From NCBI GenBank assembly GCA_002733495.1, contig NVVV01000006.1:40450-104449 (forward strand): 64,000 nucleotides of DNA, in the 5' to 3' direction. Source of the stretch: Robiginitomaculum sp. GTDB taxonomy: Bacteria; Pseudomonadota; Alphaproteobacteria; Caulobacterales; Maricaulaceae. Both the position numbers and the translations under genes were made by a program. Under the pieces are notes generated by a model. It saw nothing but the letters and a program-made list of their open reading frames with translations. It made no database searches and was not told the DNA's origin. Each line of letters starts with the position of its first letter. The first letter of the stretch is position 1. Shown here piece by piece: positions 32,953 through 42,811 of the stretch.

Positions 32953-35652
32953 ATGGCCGATCTGGGGCTTCCGCCGCCGATTGTTTTTAACACAAATCTG
33001 CTGATCGACGTGTTTGCCGCGCGCTCAGCCCAAAACCTTGCGCGTACATTTAACCCTCAAACAGCATCTTTTGGCAGGAAGCCAGATACCTCTGTGCCGC
33101 CGCCCTGGGATCCGGCGGCCAAGCCTTTGGGCTTGGAAGAAATATTGCGCAAAACGCTGGCGCGCGGGGTGTTTTTTGAAAATAATCTGGGTGCATTTTC
33201 CAACTCTGCGGCCCCGGCAGACCAGAAAAAACTGTTTGCGCTTTATAGCGGCGTAAACAAGCTGGCGGCCCTGGCCACTGATGCTTCAGATAAAACCACA
33301 ACAGATGCCCGACGGCGGTTTTTAAATAACCGTTTTGCCGGTGGGGCGACACAATTAAGCAGCTTTCTTTCGGCCACACAGTTTGGCGAGCTGAGCTTTC
33401 TGAAAGGGGAAAAACTGAGCAGTGCCAAGTCAACATTACAGATTGGCAGGGGCACCAGCACGTTCACCACTGGCGTTATTCAAGACGGGCCCTTTGATGC
33501 CCCCGTGGCGTCATTGGCCGGGACCGTGCAGTTTGCCATCACTGCAAAGAAACTGGGCGGTGATGTTGTGGTCAATCTGGACCTTGCAGATATGGGGGCG
33601 ACGCCACGTACGCTGGATAATGTGGCCAATTATATTAACGGAAAGTTGGTCGCGGCGGGTCTGGTGACAACCGTAAAGCGCGAAAAAATTGGCACCCCAG
33701 ACGTGAACGGCATTATTCCTGGCTCGCAATTTGGTTTAGAATTTACAGGGGTTAGCTCTGAACCGCTTTCCTTTTCCTCGCCGAACAGCACGCCGACAAT
33801 CTACACCGTAGGCACCAGCGGGTTTGGCGGCAGCCAAGGGGTGCAGTTCATCCGCTATAACGATCAGGTCGGTGCGGCCCCGCAGGTGGCATTTTCACAA
33901 CGCATCGAAACGACCGAGGGCACGCCCAGCAGTGCTTTGGCCATCAAGACCGGCGCAAATGGTGAAATTTATGTGCTGTCTCAATCGGGGGGCACAACGG
34001 GTGGTTTGACGCCAAGAGGCACACAGGATGTGTTCCTGACGAAATATGATTCTACCGGGCGAGAGGTGTTCACCCGCGGCCTTGGGGCTTCGGCCTCTGC
34101 CTCTGGTCTGGCCTTGGCGGTTGGGGCAGATGGCTCTGTTGTGGTTGCAGGCAAGGTTTCCGGTGCCTTGGGCACCACCACTGATCTTGGCGGCGAAGAT
34201 GCCTTTGTCACCAAGTTTGATGCCGCAGGGCAGGAAGTTTTTATAAAACGCTTTGGTGGCAGTGGAAATGATGATGTGCGCAGTATTGCACTTGCGGCTG
34301 ATGGCACTGTCTATCTGGCTGGGCGTACGCGCTCTCCATTGACGGGTACGCAGGGCGGCGGCGATGATGGTTTTGTGCGGGCCTTGTCGACAACCGGTGC
34401 AACGCTTTATACACGCCAGTTTGGTGGGGCAGGGGATGAAAGCGCCAATGCAATCGCATTGGATGCCAATGGTGATCTGCTGGTTGCCAGTGTCGAGGGC
34501 GGCAATGGGATTTTGCGAAAATTCAGTGCCGCTGACGGGGTATCTGCGGCGATCTATACGAAAGATCTGGGCGCGCTGGATGGCGGTACGCTTAGCGCTA
34601 TTACACTGGATGGGACAGGCATAGTTCTCGCTGGAAGCGCCGGTGCGGCCAATGGCCTTGGCGGCACTGCCGTTAATGCCCATGCCGGTGCCCGTGACGG
34701 TTTCGTTGTCCGTCTGGATGAAGACCTGGCCGGTCAGCCGATACAAACCTATACCACGTTTTTAGGCACCAGCGGTGGTGATAGGATCCGCGATGTTGTG
34801 GCCAGCGGTGGCAATATTTATCTGACCGGCAGCACTACCGGCTCTTTGCCGGGCGGCGGTGTCCTGAACGGCACAGAAAACACCTTTAGCGCAGTTTTAA
34901 ATGCGGGCACAGGCGCTGAGATTGGTGTCACACAGGTTTCGGGGCGTGGTGGATTTTCCTCTGGGGCGGGTATTGCTGTCGACAACCAGGGGGCCTCTAT
35001 ACTGGACGCGCTGGGCTTGCCACGCGGTGATGTTCTTTATGCCGACAGCCGGGTCATTACGGATCGTTCTCTGGCCCGTCCGGGCGATAGCTTTCTGATC
35101 AGTGTGGATGGTGGTGTAAAGCGAAAAATCCGGGTTGATGCAACCGATAATTATCGTGCCCTGACTTTTAAAATTAATGCTGTGACGGTATTAAACGGCC
35201 AGGCGCGCGTTGTGCGTGGCAGCGATGGCGATACCTTGAAAATCACCCCCACTGTCGGCCATACAATCGAGTTGTTTGCTGGACCCAAGGGGCAGGATTT
35301 GCTCAGCGCTCTTGGATTTCCTGAAGGCGTTGTTCGTGTGGACCCGGTTAAAAGCAACAAGAATTCTACATCCTCAGCACCGCCAATTTATGGCTTGGGC
35401 ATAGGAAGCGGACTGGATTTATCGACACTGAGCGGTGCCAAGGCAGCCGAGACTGTCCTACAGGCGGCACTGACGACGATACGGTCGGCCTATCGGACGT
35501 TAACGCTGGATCCGGCATTAAAAGACCTGCTGAATGGCAAGGGTAAGGGTATAAATGGACCTGTGCCAGCGTATCTGAGCCGACAGATTGCCAATTATTC
35601 TGCGGGGCTGGCGCGCTTGCAAAGCGGTGGTGGTGGCGGGTTTATCGTCTAG
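32953..35652 (+). CDS. FlaEY-like beta-propeller protein with flagellar-hook-protein-like C-terminus
   Basis: About 899 residues. The N-terminal 300 residues are unlike any family I can name apart from Caulobacter FlaEY (PPPIVFNTNLL start). Residues about 320-650 are SBBP-type propeller repeats (GSGNDDVRSIALAADGTVYLAG; GAGDESANAIALDANGDLL; GDRIRDVVASGGNIYLTG). The C-terminal part has a flagellar hook-associated-like module (DGDTLKITPTVGHTIELFAG) and a final helix (KAAETVLQAALTTIRSAYRTL). No signal peptide is present. I use the ATG at 32953 because AAAGGAG lies eight bases before it. The role is probably flagellin or filament regulation, by homology and context. Confidence 0.78.
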   Translation: MADLGLPPPIVFNTNLLIDVFAARSAQNLARTFNPQTASFGRKPDTSVPPPWDPAAKPLGLEEILRKTLARGVFFENNLGAFSNSAAPADQKKLFALYSGVNKLAALATDASDKTTTDARRRFLNNRFAGGATQLSSFLSATQFGELSFLKGEKLSSAKSTLQIGRGTSTFTTGVIQDGPFDAPVASLAGTVQFAITAKKLGGDVVVNLDLADMGATPRTLDNVANYINGKLVAAGLVTTVKREKIGTPDVNGIIPGSQFGLEFTGVSSEPLSFSSPNSTPTIYTVGTSGFGGSQGVQFIRYNDQVGAAPQVAFSQRIETTEGTPSSALAIKTGANGEIYVLSQSGGTTGGLTPRGTQDVFLTKYDSTGREVFTRGLGASASASGLALAVGADGSVVVAGKVSGALGTTTDLGGEDAFVTKFDAAGQEVFIKRFGGSGNDDVRSIALAADGTVYLAGRTRSPLTGTQGGGDDGFVRALSTTGATLYTRQFGGAGDESANAIALDANGDLLVASVEGGNGILRKFSAADGVSAAIYTKDLGALDGGTLSAITLDGTGIVLAGSAGAANGLGGTAVNAHAGARDGFVVRLDEDLAGQPIQTYTTFLGTSGGDRIRDVVASGGNIYLTGSTTGSLPGGGVLNGTENTFSAVLNAGTGAEIGVTQVSGRGGFSSGAGIAVDNQGASILDALGLPRGDVLYADSRVITDRSLARPGDSFLISVDGGVKRKIRVDATDNYRALTFKINAVTVLNGQARVVRGSDGDTLKITPTVGHTIELFAGPKGQDLLSALGFPEGVVRVDPVKSNKNSTSSAPPIYGLGIGSGLDLSTLSGAKAAETVLQAALTTIRSAYRTLTLDPALKDLLNGKGKGINGPVPAYLSRQIANYSAGLARLQSGGGGGFIV

Positions 35653-35665
35653 CTAGCCTCAGCGG

Positions 35666-38600
35666 CTAGAGCCGACCAGCCGCTTTCCTTGTGTTTTCAG
35701 AAACTTCAATATTTTCAAAACGTTCCTGATAGCGCTTTAAAGTTGCACGCAAGCTTTCTGTTTCGGCCAGCATTGGCGCCAGATCTTTTACCGGCACATC
35801 GCCAAGCGGCTTTCTTTGAGTCACCAGATCAAATGTTTCGCGCTCTTCTGTCTGGCTCATGGCCTTGGCAAAAGTTTTACGCAGGCGCTCCAACCCATCC
35901 CAATTCTTGCTCAGCGAGAGGGCAATCGCGGTGCGCAGTATCAGGCTGGCGTTTTCTTCGCCAAGCGTATTCAGACGCGCCATATGCCTTTGCGCAACAT
36001 TTAACATGGTCGGTCCGGCCAAGGGCCAATTTTTGGACTGCCAGGCAATATTGGCGCGCAAAATGGCGGCACCACGGGTACGGTCATTTTCGATCAGTTC
36101 CAGGGCATGATCGGTGCGGCCAAGAGCAATCAGGGCCCGAGCCTCGATCAGGCGTCTTTGCTGGTTGAGGTCTTTGGGCAAGCGAGCCTGGCGGGTGCCG
36201 CGAATAGCATTCAAGGCCTTTTCGGGCTTGCGATCCATCAGGTATATGAGGGCCAGTTTGGCGGCGATCTGTGCCCGCGCCTGACCGGAGCGGATACGAT
36301 TATCAACCTGATGCTGTAGTAATTCTGTAGCCTGTGGCAAAAGGTCAAAATCAACAAGACGATCAGCCAGCAGACGCAACATGCGGTCCCCTTCTGCCCC
36401 GATCGGCACCATGTCAATGAACTGGTAAAAAAGGGCTAATGCTTGAACAGGGTCCATACTGTCAGCCCCGCCATGCAGGAATAGATCATTAAAAATCTTG
36501 TGCATGTCATCAGAGATGCGGCGGGTTACCGGGCTGTCCGGAAAGCGCATGACGGCTGTGTTCATGGCCTTGAGTGCGCGATTATAATCGCCCAATTCCC
36601 CATAAATTTTGCCAAGGGCAAGCACTTCTTCCAACTCGGTATTGTCACCGCGCCAACGATAACGCAGGTTTTCCAGTATGTTTGCCGCCTGAACGGGTTT
36701 CATCTCGCCTGCTTCGGTACGCAGTCTGGTGATATTAAAAAGTGCCTGAGTCTCCAGAGGTTCATACCCGGAATCAGCAACAATTTGATAATAACGTATG
36801 GCCTTTTGGGTATCGCCACTGACTTCGGCATAACTCGCACGGATCATGCGGGTGGTCATGCGGATTGGCAGTTCAGTATCAATGGCCATGGCTTCATCAA
36901 GCTGACGCCGGGCCGCGCCAAGATCATTGAGTGCAAGTGCTGAACGGGCATAAGCGTTGCGAAAGCGCGCCTGCCATTCTGGCACGAGAAGGTAAAACGC
37001 CTCGCGGCCTGCATCAAACTCGCGTCTGGCCGGACCCCAGTCTTCCATCTGTGCCGCCAAATAACCGCGCCAAAGGGCGGCAGAGGGGTCACGGTTCAGA
37101 GTTTGTGCTGCAAAATCGGCACGAGCATCCTTGGTTCGCGAGAACAGAACATTAGCCGCCCCGCGCAGGGCCCGAAATTCGCCTTCTTGTACCAGCGAGG
37201 GGTCCAGCCTTTGCGCCAGTTCCAACATACCCAGCGCTTCTGGAGCCATGGAATTGGCAACGAGAAAACGTGCCAGAGCGATATGGGTCTGCGGGTCTGT
37301 TTCTTCGGCAGCGACACGGCGTAATACAGCATCGTAATTGGCATTAAAACCCAGCGATGGGTCGGGTTTGGCCCAACCAGCGAAATCAATAAACCCTGGT
37401 GTGGCGGAGCGGGCAGAAAGCGCCTGACTTGATTTGGCATGGTTTTTACTTGCGCGCTGTAACGAACGGGCGCTGGGAGTCAGGTACAAACCTTCTTTTG
37501 TACGTACAATGACGCGATTGGCTTCTTTTTCAAAAATCACACCGTCGGCATTGATTTCAAAAGCCAACCCCTGAGAAGAGGGCAGCGCCGTGACATCAAC
37601 ATACTGGCGGCGAGACTGTACGCCGGTGATGGGACCAAGGGCGGTGGCAATGCTGAGCTGATCGCCAATGACCGGATCATCAACCAGATGAATATTAGTC
37701 ACATTGGGCAAATCTGCGATCAACCTGCCGGGGCCTGATCCATCGGCTTCACGATAGAGTTTAAGTTTTCTAGGCGGTATGTTCAGCTTTTCTCCAAAAG
37801 CAAATACCCAATGGGCTCCACCATTGCTGGCCTGGGCTTCGACCTGGGTTGAGGCGGGAACTTCAAAGCGAACACCACTGCTGCTTGTACTTTGAAAGCT
37901 TTGAAAACCACGAATGTGTTGACTGCCGCTATGTTCCAGTTCTGACAGGTCAAAGGCGGCATTGTCATCAAACAGGATCCAGATGTTTTCGCCCCTGCGA
38001 AAGGCAGCGCTGCCAACAGGGGCGGCAAAGTCAAAGGTCACCTGCATGTCAGTACCGATACGTGAAACCTTGGCCCGAATGATGCCATTGCCGGGGCTGG
38101 GATCGACATAAGCCGTACTTTTTACTGTTGGTTCCGGGATCTGGGTTTCGAGCTTATCATGAGAGGCCTGTGCGGGGGAGGCTAGCGGTTCTGGGTTGTC
38201 TTGTTCTGGTTTAAAAAGATCAACCAGCACCCTTGCATTGTCTTCCCACAAGCGCGCCTGAATGCCAGGGGCCAGCTCGATTTTGACAATGGTTTTGCCA
38301 TTGAGGGTGTGGCTTGAGGCCTGAAGCAAGCCCTGGGGTGTATCAACATTGAGCTCGGTAAGGTCGGGGACCGCTGGGCGGTCAAAAACCAACTCAGCCA
38401 CATTACCTTTGATGGTCAGGCTGTGGCCAACGGGTTGGGTCCAGTCAAAGGCAATGCGGGTATAATCACTGGTTTCGGCGGCGCGCACTTTTAACGGAAT
38501 GGCCAAAGGTGGTTTTTTGGGCGCCGTCTTGGCACGTTCTGCCAACAGGGCAGCCTGTCTTTGCTCTTCGCTCATCTGGCGCAATTCTATTGCGCGTGGA

Positions 38601-39079
38601 GACAGCACTGGCGGTGGGCTGGCCTGACTTTCCGGTTCAATCAGATCAAGGGCAAAGACGTTATAGGAACGCGATGTGCGCACATCACGTTTGCCGCGAA
38701 GGGCAATGCGGACTGTCTGCCCGTCCGGGTCCATGCGGGCCAAAGCAATGACCGCTTTCAGGTCGCTCAGGAGTGGTTTTGCATTTGCCGTAAAAGGCTG
38801 GTTGAAGCTGGCAATCAGAACGCCATTTTTGATATGGGCATTCAGGACAAGCTTTTCGTCGGTTTTATTTTCCGGCCAGGTGAACAGAATGCGCGCGTAT
38901 CCCTCACCAATTTTCCCCTCTAAAGTAACGGGGGCAGCCGCAAATGCAGGCGTAAAGAGACACAGGCAAAACAATAAAATCAGGCCAGTCATCAGGGCAT
39001 TTTTATTGTGGCAAACCAAAGCCATTCTCATCACACATACGGTAACGGCCAAAATCAGCCGCTGTTTAAGACGAATCAT
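35666..39079 (-). CDS. Large TPR protein with signal peptide, unknown envelope role
   Basis: Up to 1137 residues. A hydrophobic signal-like segment lies at about 30-47 (MTGLILLFCLCLFTPAFA), so the true start may be nearer 38992; no start has a good ribosome site. Residues 50-560 hold repeated beta-rich, AMIN-like blocks (ARILFTWPENK; YTRIAFDWTQPVG; MQVTFDFAAPVG) and residues about 590-1090 are TPR-like helices. It ends with a charged segment. It probably works in the periplasm. It lies 50 bases downstream of nadK. Similar large TPR proteins occur near flagellar genes in other alphaproteobacteria, but I cannot name it. Confidence 0.75.
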   Translation of the reverse strand: MIRLKQRLILAVTVCVMRMALVCHNKNALMTGLILLFCLCLFTPAFAAAPVTLEGKIGEGYARILFTWPENKTDEKLVLNAHIKNGVLIASFNQPFTANAKPLLSDLKAVIALARMDPDGQTVRIALRGKRDVRTSRSYNVFALDLIEPESQASPPPVLSPRAIELRQMSEEQRQAALLAERAKTAPKKPPLAIPLKVRAAETSDYTRIAFDWTQPVGHSLTIKGNVAELVFDRPAVPDLTELNVDTPQGLLQASSHTLNGKTIVKIELAPGIQARLWEDNARVLVDLFKPEQDNPEPLASPAQASHDKLETQIPEPTVKSTAYVDPSPGNGIIRAKVSRIGTDMQVTFDFAAPVGSAAFRRGENIWILFDDNAAFDLSELEHSGSQHIRGFQSFQSTSSSGVRFEVPASTQVEAQASNGGAHWVFAFGEKLNIPPRKLKLYREADGSGPGRLIADLPNVTNIHLVDDPVIGDQLSIATALGPITGVQSRRQYVDVTALPSSQGLAFEINADGVIFEKEANRVIVRTKEGLYLTPSARSLQRASKNHAKSSQALSARSATPGFIDFAGWAKPDPSLGFNANYDAVLRRVAAEETDPQTHIALARFLVANSMAPEALGMLELAQRLDPSLVQEGEFRALRGAANVLFSRTKDARADFAAQTLNRDPSAALWRGYLAAQMEDWGPARREFDAGREAFYLLVPEWQARFRNAYARSALALNDLGAARRQLDEAMAIDTELPIRMTTRMIRASYAEVSGDTQKAIRYYQIVADSGYEPLETQALFNITRLRTEAGEMKPVQAANILENLRYRWRGDNTELEEVLALGKIYGELGDYNRALKAMNTAVMRFPDSPVTRRISDDMHKIFNDLFLHGGADSMDPVQALALFYQFIDMVPIGAEGDRMLRLLADRLVDFDLLPQATELLQHQVDNRIRSGQARAQIAAKLALIYLMDRKPEKALNAIRGTRQARLPKDLNQQRRLIEARALIALGRTDHALELIENDRTRGAAILRANIAWQSKNWPLAGPTMLNVAQRHMARLNTLGEENASLILRTAIALSLSKNWDGLERLRKTFAKAMSQTEERETFDLVTQRKPLGDVPVKDLAPMLAETESLRATLKRYQERFENIEVSENTRKAAGRL

Positions 39080-39091
39080 AAGCTGTGATGG

Positions 39092-39106
39092 TTAAGCGCG
39101 TGTTAG
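39092..39106. promoter_or_regulatory. CtrA-like box (one mismatch)
   Basis: TTAA-GCGCGTG-TTAG lies between nadK and the large TPR gene. It fits a promoter only if the TPR protein starts at the internal ATG near 38992. Confidence 0.25.
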
Positions 39107-39129
39107 GTTTCGGGCACCTTTACACGCAT

Positions 39130-39912
39130 TTACGCGGTAAATTGTTCGGTCAATATGCGCTCTTCCAAGGCCTTGCCTTCATCAAACAACATGGTCAGGG
39201 CGATGGAGCGACTTTCGCGGACATTGACCAGCGCAACACTGCGCACTTCGCGGTTATCTGCGACGGCGCTGATCGGGCGTTTATTGGCCTCTAATATCTC
39301 AAACTGCACCTGCGCTGATCGGGGTAATAGCGCGCCGCGCCATCGGCGTGGGCGAAAAGCGCTGATCGGGGTCAGAGCCAAAACGGCGGCGTTTAGAGGG
39401 ATCAAAGGGCCATGGGCGGAAAGGTTATAGGCCGTGCTGCCGGCCGGTGTGGCCACCAGAATGCCATCGGCAATCAGCTCCTCCAGACGTTCCTTGCCAT
39501 CGATGGAAATCCGGATTTTTGCGCTCTGGTGGGTTTGACGCAAAAGGGAAACTTCATTGATTGCCAGCTCATCAAAAGCCTTGCCATCAACGGTGTGGCC
39601 AGTCATGCGTAAGGGGCGAATGTGAGTGTGCTCGCTTTTGACCAGGCGCGCGGGAAGGTCATCAATATTCAGATCGTTCATCAAAAACCCAACGGATCCG
39701 CAATTCATGCCAAACACCGGGATTTGCTGATCTATGTTTTTATGCAGGGTTTCCAGCATAAAGCCATCACCACCAAGTGCCACAATCAGGTCGGCATCCT
39801 CTATGGAGGACTGTCCGTAGCGGCGGGTTAATTCATCCAGGGCCTTTTGCGCTTCGGGGCGTGTAGACGCCACAAAAGCTAACTTGCGATAAGATGGTAT
39901 AGTTGTGCTCAT
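39130..39912 (-). CDS. nadK: NAD kinase
   Basis: A 260-residue cytosolic NAD kinase that makes NADP from NAD and ATP. The catalytic GGDG lies at 47-50 ([12 protein letters not shown]), [14 protein letters not shown] follows, and the nucleotide-binding loop is [21 protein letters not shown]. Length is usual for proteobacterial NadK. GGGAG precedes the start at 39912. It sits between the DUF2336 gene and the TPR gene, all on the minus strand. Confidence 0.95.
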   Translation of the reverse strand: MSTTIPSYRKLAFVASTRPEAQKALDELTRRYGQSSIEDADLIVALGGDGFMLETLHKNIDQQIPVFGMNCGSVGFLMNDLNIDDLPARLVKSEHTHIRPLRMTGHTVDGKAFDELAINEVSLLRQTHQSAKIRISIDGKERLEELIADGILVATPAGSTAYNLSAHGPLIPLNAAVLALTPISAFRPRRWRGALLPRSAQVQFEILEANKRPISAVADNREVRSVALVNVRESRSIALTMLFDEGKALEERILTEQFTA

Positions 39913-39942
39913 ATGCTCCCGTCACCGAAAGCGGGCGATGAG

Positions 39943-41034
39943 TCAAGCTTCGCGGCTTAACAATCTCAGGGCGACGGCCGCCGCCGCCGGGGAATGCGTG
40001 CCATAGGCATTGGCCGCTTTGTTGGCATCCTTACCATTTAGCGGTGCAATTTCCAGACCCGCTGCAACCATGGCTTTATGGATGGTTGGGAAGACGCTGC
40101 GGTCAACACGTGCGGCGCGGCAAGACAGGGCGGTGGCGTAAATTGCATCGCGCTCCAGCGCGGCCCGCAACTGGTCCAGACCAACGCCTGCCAGTCTGGC
40201 CAGGGCGTGCTCGAACATAATAATATTCTTGTCATTCAAGCACTTGAGTACGAATGGGGTGCTGAGCCGTTCTGCCTTGGCGAGCTTTTCAACCAGGGTG
40301 TGGGCCATGCGCTCCTTTTTCTCATTGGGGTCAACGGGAGCGCGTTTGCCCTTGTTCATAATGGCTTCCTTGACCACAGCCGAGAGATGGTTGCCGTCAA
40401 CACCAAAACGGACAGCAATCATTTTGCGCATGGGTTCGTCGGAATAGGCAAAGAGCGAGGGGATCAGGCTACGCGGCATGTCTTTTCGCAAAGTCAGTTT
40501 GGCACGTAAGGGTTCAACACGTCGCGAAATGCGCACGCAGGTGGCAAAAGATTCCATACTCATTTGTGCACTGCGGTTTTCAACGATAGCTGTTAGCACA
40601 GTCGGCTCATCATGGCTGATCAGGGCGTCTGTAACGCTTGTGCTGATATTAGGGCGAAGCGCGATTAGCTGTCTGTGCTCTGTCCCCGCCATGTTAGAGA
40701 GTTTGACAAGGTCGTTATCATTGAGGACCGGGCTGGAGGAAATAACCGGCTCAGCCACTTTGGGTGTGCTTTGGGCGATTGTCATAATCAAAGGATGTGA
40801 GGCCCAGGCGGCATTACATAATTTTGCCGACAAGGTCATCTGCGCTGTATGATGCACACGCGGAAACAGAATGATCATTATCTGGCCCACGGCTTCTTCT
40901 GTCAGTGAGTCTTCCAGCGGTCCCAGCGCGCATAAAGAACCAAGCGCCAGTAGAAGCTGGTCTCGGTGAGCAGGATCATTGGATTGTGCCAGACGTGCCA
41001 AATCTGACATTTTAAATTGGGAAGTCAGCCCCAT
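39943..41034 (-). CDS. DUF2336 domain protein (second copy)
   Basis: A 363-residue helical protein related to the DUF2336 protein at 10186-11421; shared style is seen in AGTEHRQLIALRPNISTSVTDALISHDEPTVLTAIVENRSAQMSMESFATCVRISRRV. No membrane segment or catalytic motif is visible. Start codons at 41034 and 41010 are both possible; neither has a clear ribosome site. Function is unknown. It is 31 bases upstream of nadK and may share its transcript. Confidence 0.83.
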   Translation of the reverse strand: MGLTSQFKMSDLARLAQSNDPAHRDQLLLALGSLCALGPLEDSLTEEAVGQIMIILFPRVHHTAQMTLSAKLCNAAWASHPLIMTIAQSTPKVAEPVISSSPVLNDNDLVKLSNMAGTEHRQLIALRPNISTSVTDALISHDEPTVLTAIVENRSAQMSMESFATCVRISRRVEPLRAKLTLRKDMPRSLIPSLFAYSDEPMRKMIAVRFGVDGNHLSAVVKEAIMNKGKRAPVDPNEKKERMAHTLVEKLAKAERLSTPFVLKCLNDKNIIMFEHALARLAGVGLDQLRAALERDAIYATALSCRAARVDRSVFPTIHKAMVAAGLEIAPLNGKDANKAANAYGTHSPAAAAVALRLLSREA

Positions 41035-41176
41035 AATTCACACCCATACGGCTTTACTTGGAGGCACAGTATTTGCGAAACCAATTGATGTGACGTTAAT
41101 ATATAACCGCAGAACTGCGTTAAATTGACGTAATAGCGAAAATGCGCGGGTTTTTAACAGCGATCACGGAGAGGGT

Positions 41177-42007
41177 ATGCAAAGGCAAAGGCGGTTTTTT
41201 GTACTCTGTCCATTCTGCCTGCAGATATTTTTTGCCATTCTCTTTGTTGTTCTAAGTACACAAATTAGTCGTGCTGGTGCGTGGCCCATGCCCAAAGGGC
41301 GCGGGCAGATTATTTCCACCTTTACCTGGCAGGGTGCGGCTCGCGGCTTTGATCGTCAGGGTAATGCGCGCGTCGATCTATTGTTCCAGAAATATGAAAA
41401 CGCGCTCTTTATAGAATACGGACTGACAGACAGATGGACGGTGATTGCCCGGCCCGCATTACAAAATGTGCATTTACGCTTTGAGAATACCGTAGATGCC
41501 GCCAATGGATTAGGGGCGACGGAATTATCGATACGCCGGGTCCTAGCACAGAAAGGGCCATGGGTCATGTCGATACAAGCGGGGGGCTTCGTGCCGGGCA
41601 GTGTTGAAAACGGTTTTGATAAACCGCTTGGACAAAAGGGTCTGGACTGGGAAGTGCGGACGCTGGCAGGGCGCTCTCTTCAGGTCATGGGCAGGCCCGG
41701 TTTTCTGGATGTACAGGCCGCCTTTCGCGAACGCTCATTAGGTTCATCCAATGAAATCAGACTGGATAGCACATTTGGGGTCGACCTTTCGCGCCGTATC
41801 CAATTGCTCGGACAAGCCAATATTGTTATTGGCCTGCCATCGTCCCAGCCCGCTATCCGTACGGTGGACAGTATAAAAGCCCAGGCCGGGCTGGTCTGGT
41901 TCTATCGGCCAAGGCGTGGATTGCAAGTCTCGCTCTCGCGTACATTTATGGGCCGCAATGTGGTGCGCGATACGGGCGTAACGATCGGGTTCTGGCAGAA
42001 GTTCTAA
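41177..42007 (+). CDS. Putative outer-membrane beta-barrel protein, unknown
   Basis: A 276-residue exported protein. A long hydrophobic signal segment (about 12-31) ends near SRAGAWP. The rest has alternating polar/non-polar strands and ends in the aromatic residue F (GVTIGFWQKF), as barrels often do. No porin or enzyme family is recognised. The ribosome site GGAGAGG precedes the ATG. It ends 4 bases inside the convergent cytochrome gene. Confidence 0.7.
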   Translation: MQRQRRFFVLCPFCLQIFFAILFVVLSTQISRAGAWPMPKGRGQIISTFTWQGAARGFDRQGNARVDLLFQKYENALFIEYGLTDRWTVIARPALQNVHLRFENTVDAANGLGATELSIRRVLAQKGPWVMSIQAGGFVPGSVENGFDKPLGQKGLDWEVRTLAGRSLQVMGRPGFLDVQAAFRERSLGSSNEIRLDSTFGVDLSRRIQLLGQANIVIGLPSSQPAIRTVDSIKAQAGLVWFYRPRRGLQVSLSRTFMGRNVVRDTGVTIGFWQKF

Positions 42008-42519
42008 TCTGCAGCCGAGGTGGCCGTTTCCCGCAGGAGATAGGCCAGAAGGTCGCGTCTGGATTTTTCATCACGAATGCCAACAAAAGACATGCTGGTG
42101 CCGGGCGCTGTCGTGCGCGGATTGTTGATCCAGGTGTTCAGGGTTTTCTCGCCCCAGATAATACCAGACTGTTTTAAGGCCGCCGAATACCGAAACCCTT
42201 CTGTGCTGGCGGCGGTGCGTCCCAATATACCATAAAGGTTGGGGCCAACCTTGTTTCGGCCCCCTTTGGTAATCGTGTGACAGACCTTGCATTTGGAAAA
42301 CTGACGTAGCCCGTTTGCCAGATCGGGGATAGCGGCCTCAAGGCTGACATTTTTTGTAATGCCCATTATTTTTTCTGCCTGAACCGGAGTCCGCATTGCG
42401 ATTTTTCCGCCATCACTAGTTTGGGGTGACGTTGTTTGTTTTTTTTCTGTTTGTTGCCCACACCCAACAATAACTGAGGTGGTGAGCAAAGCGAGTAAGA
42501 CAAAGGGATGCATGGTCAT
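42004..42519 (-). CDS. Lipoprotein-like class I cytochrome c
   Basis: A 171-residue protein with a lipobox-type signal (LLTTSVIVGCGQQ, Cys20) and a cytochrome c2/c-550-type domain: haem-binding CKVCH at about 77-81, KVGPNLYGILGR, WINNPRTTAPGTSM with the probable axial Met, and a C-terminal helix (RRDLLAYLLRET). It should be anchored on the periplasmic side and carry electrons. No oxidase or dehydrogenase gene is next to it. It overlaps the convergent barrel gene by 4 bases. Confidence 0.88.
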   Translation of the reverse strand: MTMHPFVLLALLTTSVIVGCGQQTEKKQTTSPQTSDGGKIAMRTPVQAEKIMGITKNVSLEAAIPDLANGLRQFSKCKVCHTITKGGRNKVGPNLYGILGRTAASTEGFRYSAALKQSGIIWGEKTLNTWINNPRTTAPGTSMSFVGIRDEKSRRDLLAYLLRETATSAAD

Positions 42520-42811
42520 GGCTCTGTTTCAGTCTTTCATAAAAAAATAATGACTTAGCGCGATTCGCTTGTCTCCAAAGTGCAATAAAATTCACGCGAA
42601 AAAGATTAGCCAATGACTAGAGTTTTATCGTGAACTATATCGCATAACCGGCGCCTAAGTGCATAGAGGTTTTCACAGGCGACAAATTTCAAACTTTTAG
42701 CAAAACTGTGTAAAATTATACCGCAACATACTAAAATATAGTGATTATTTTCTATGAATTCATCCGGGAATGGGTACATTATGCGCGGTCTTCAAAATAT
42801 CTGGTTGTGTC

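Noticed and set aside
33895..34746. A 283-codon minus-strand frame inside the FlaEY-like gene
   Set aside because: Low-complexity shadow of a repeated, GC-rich coding sequence with no ribosome site or family.
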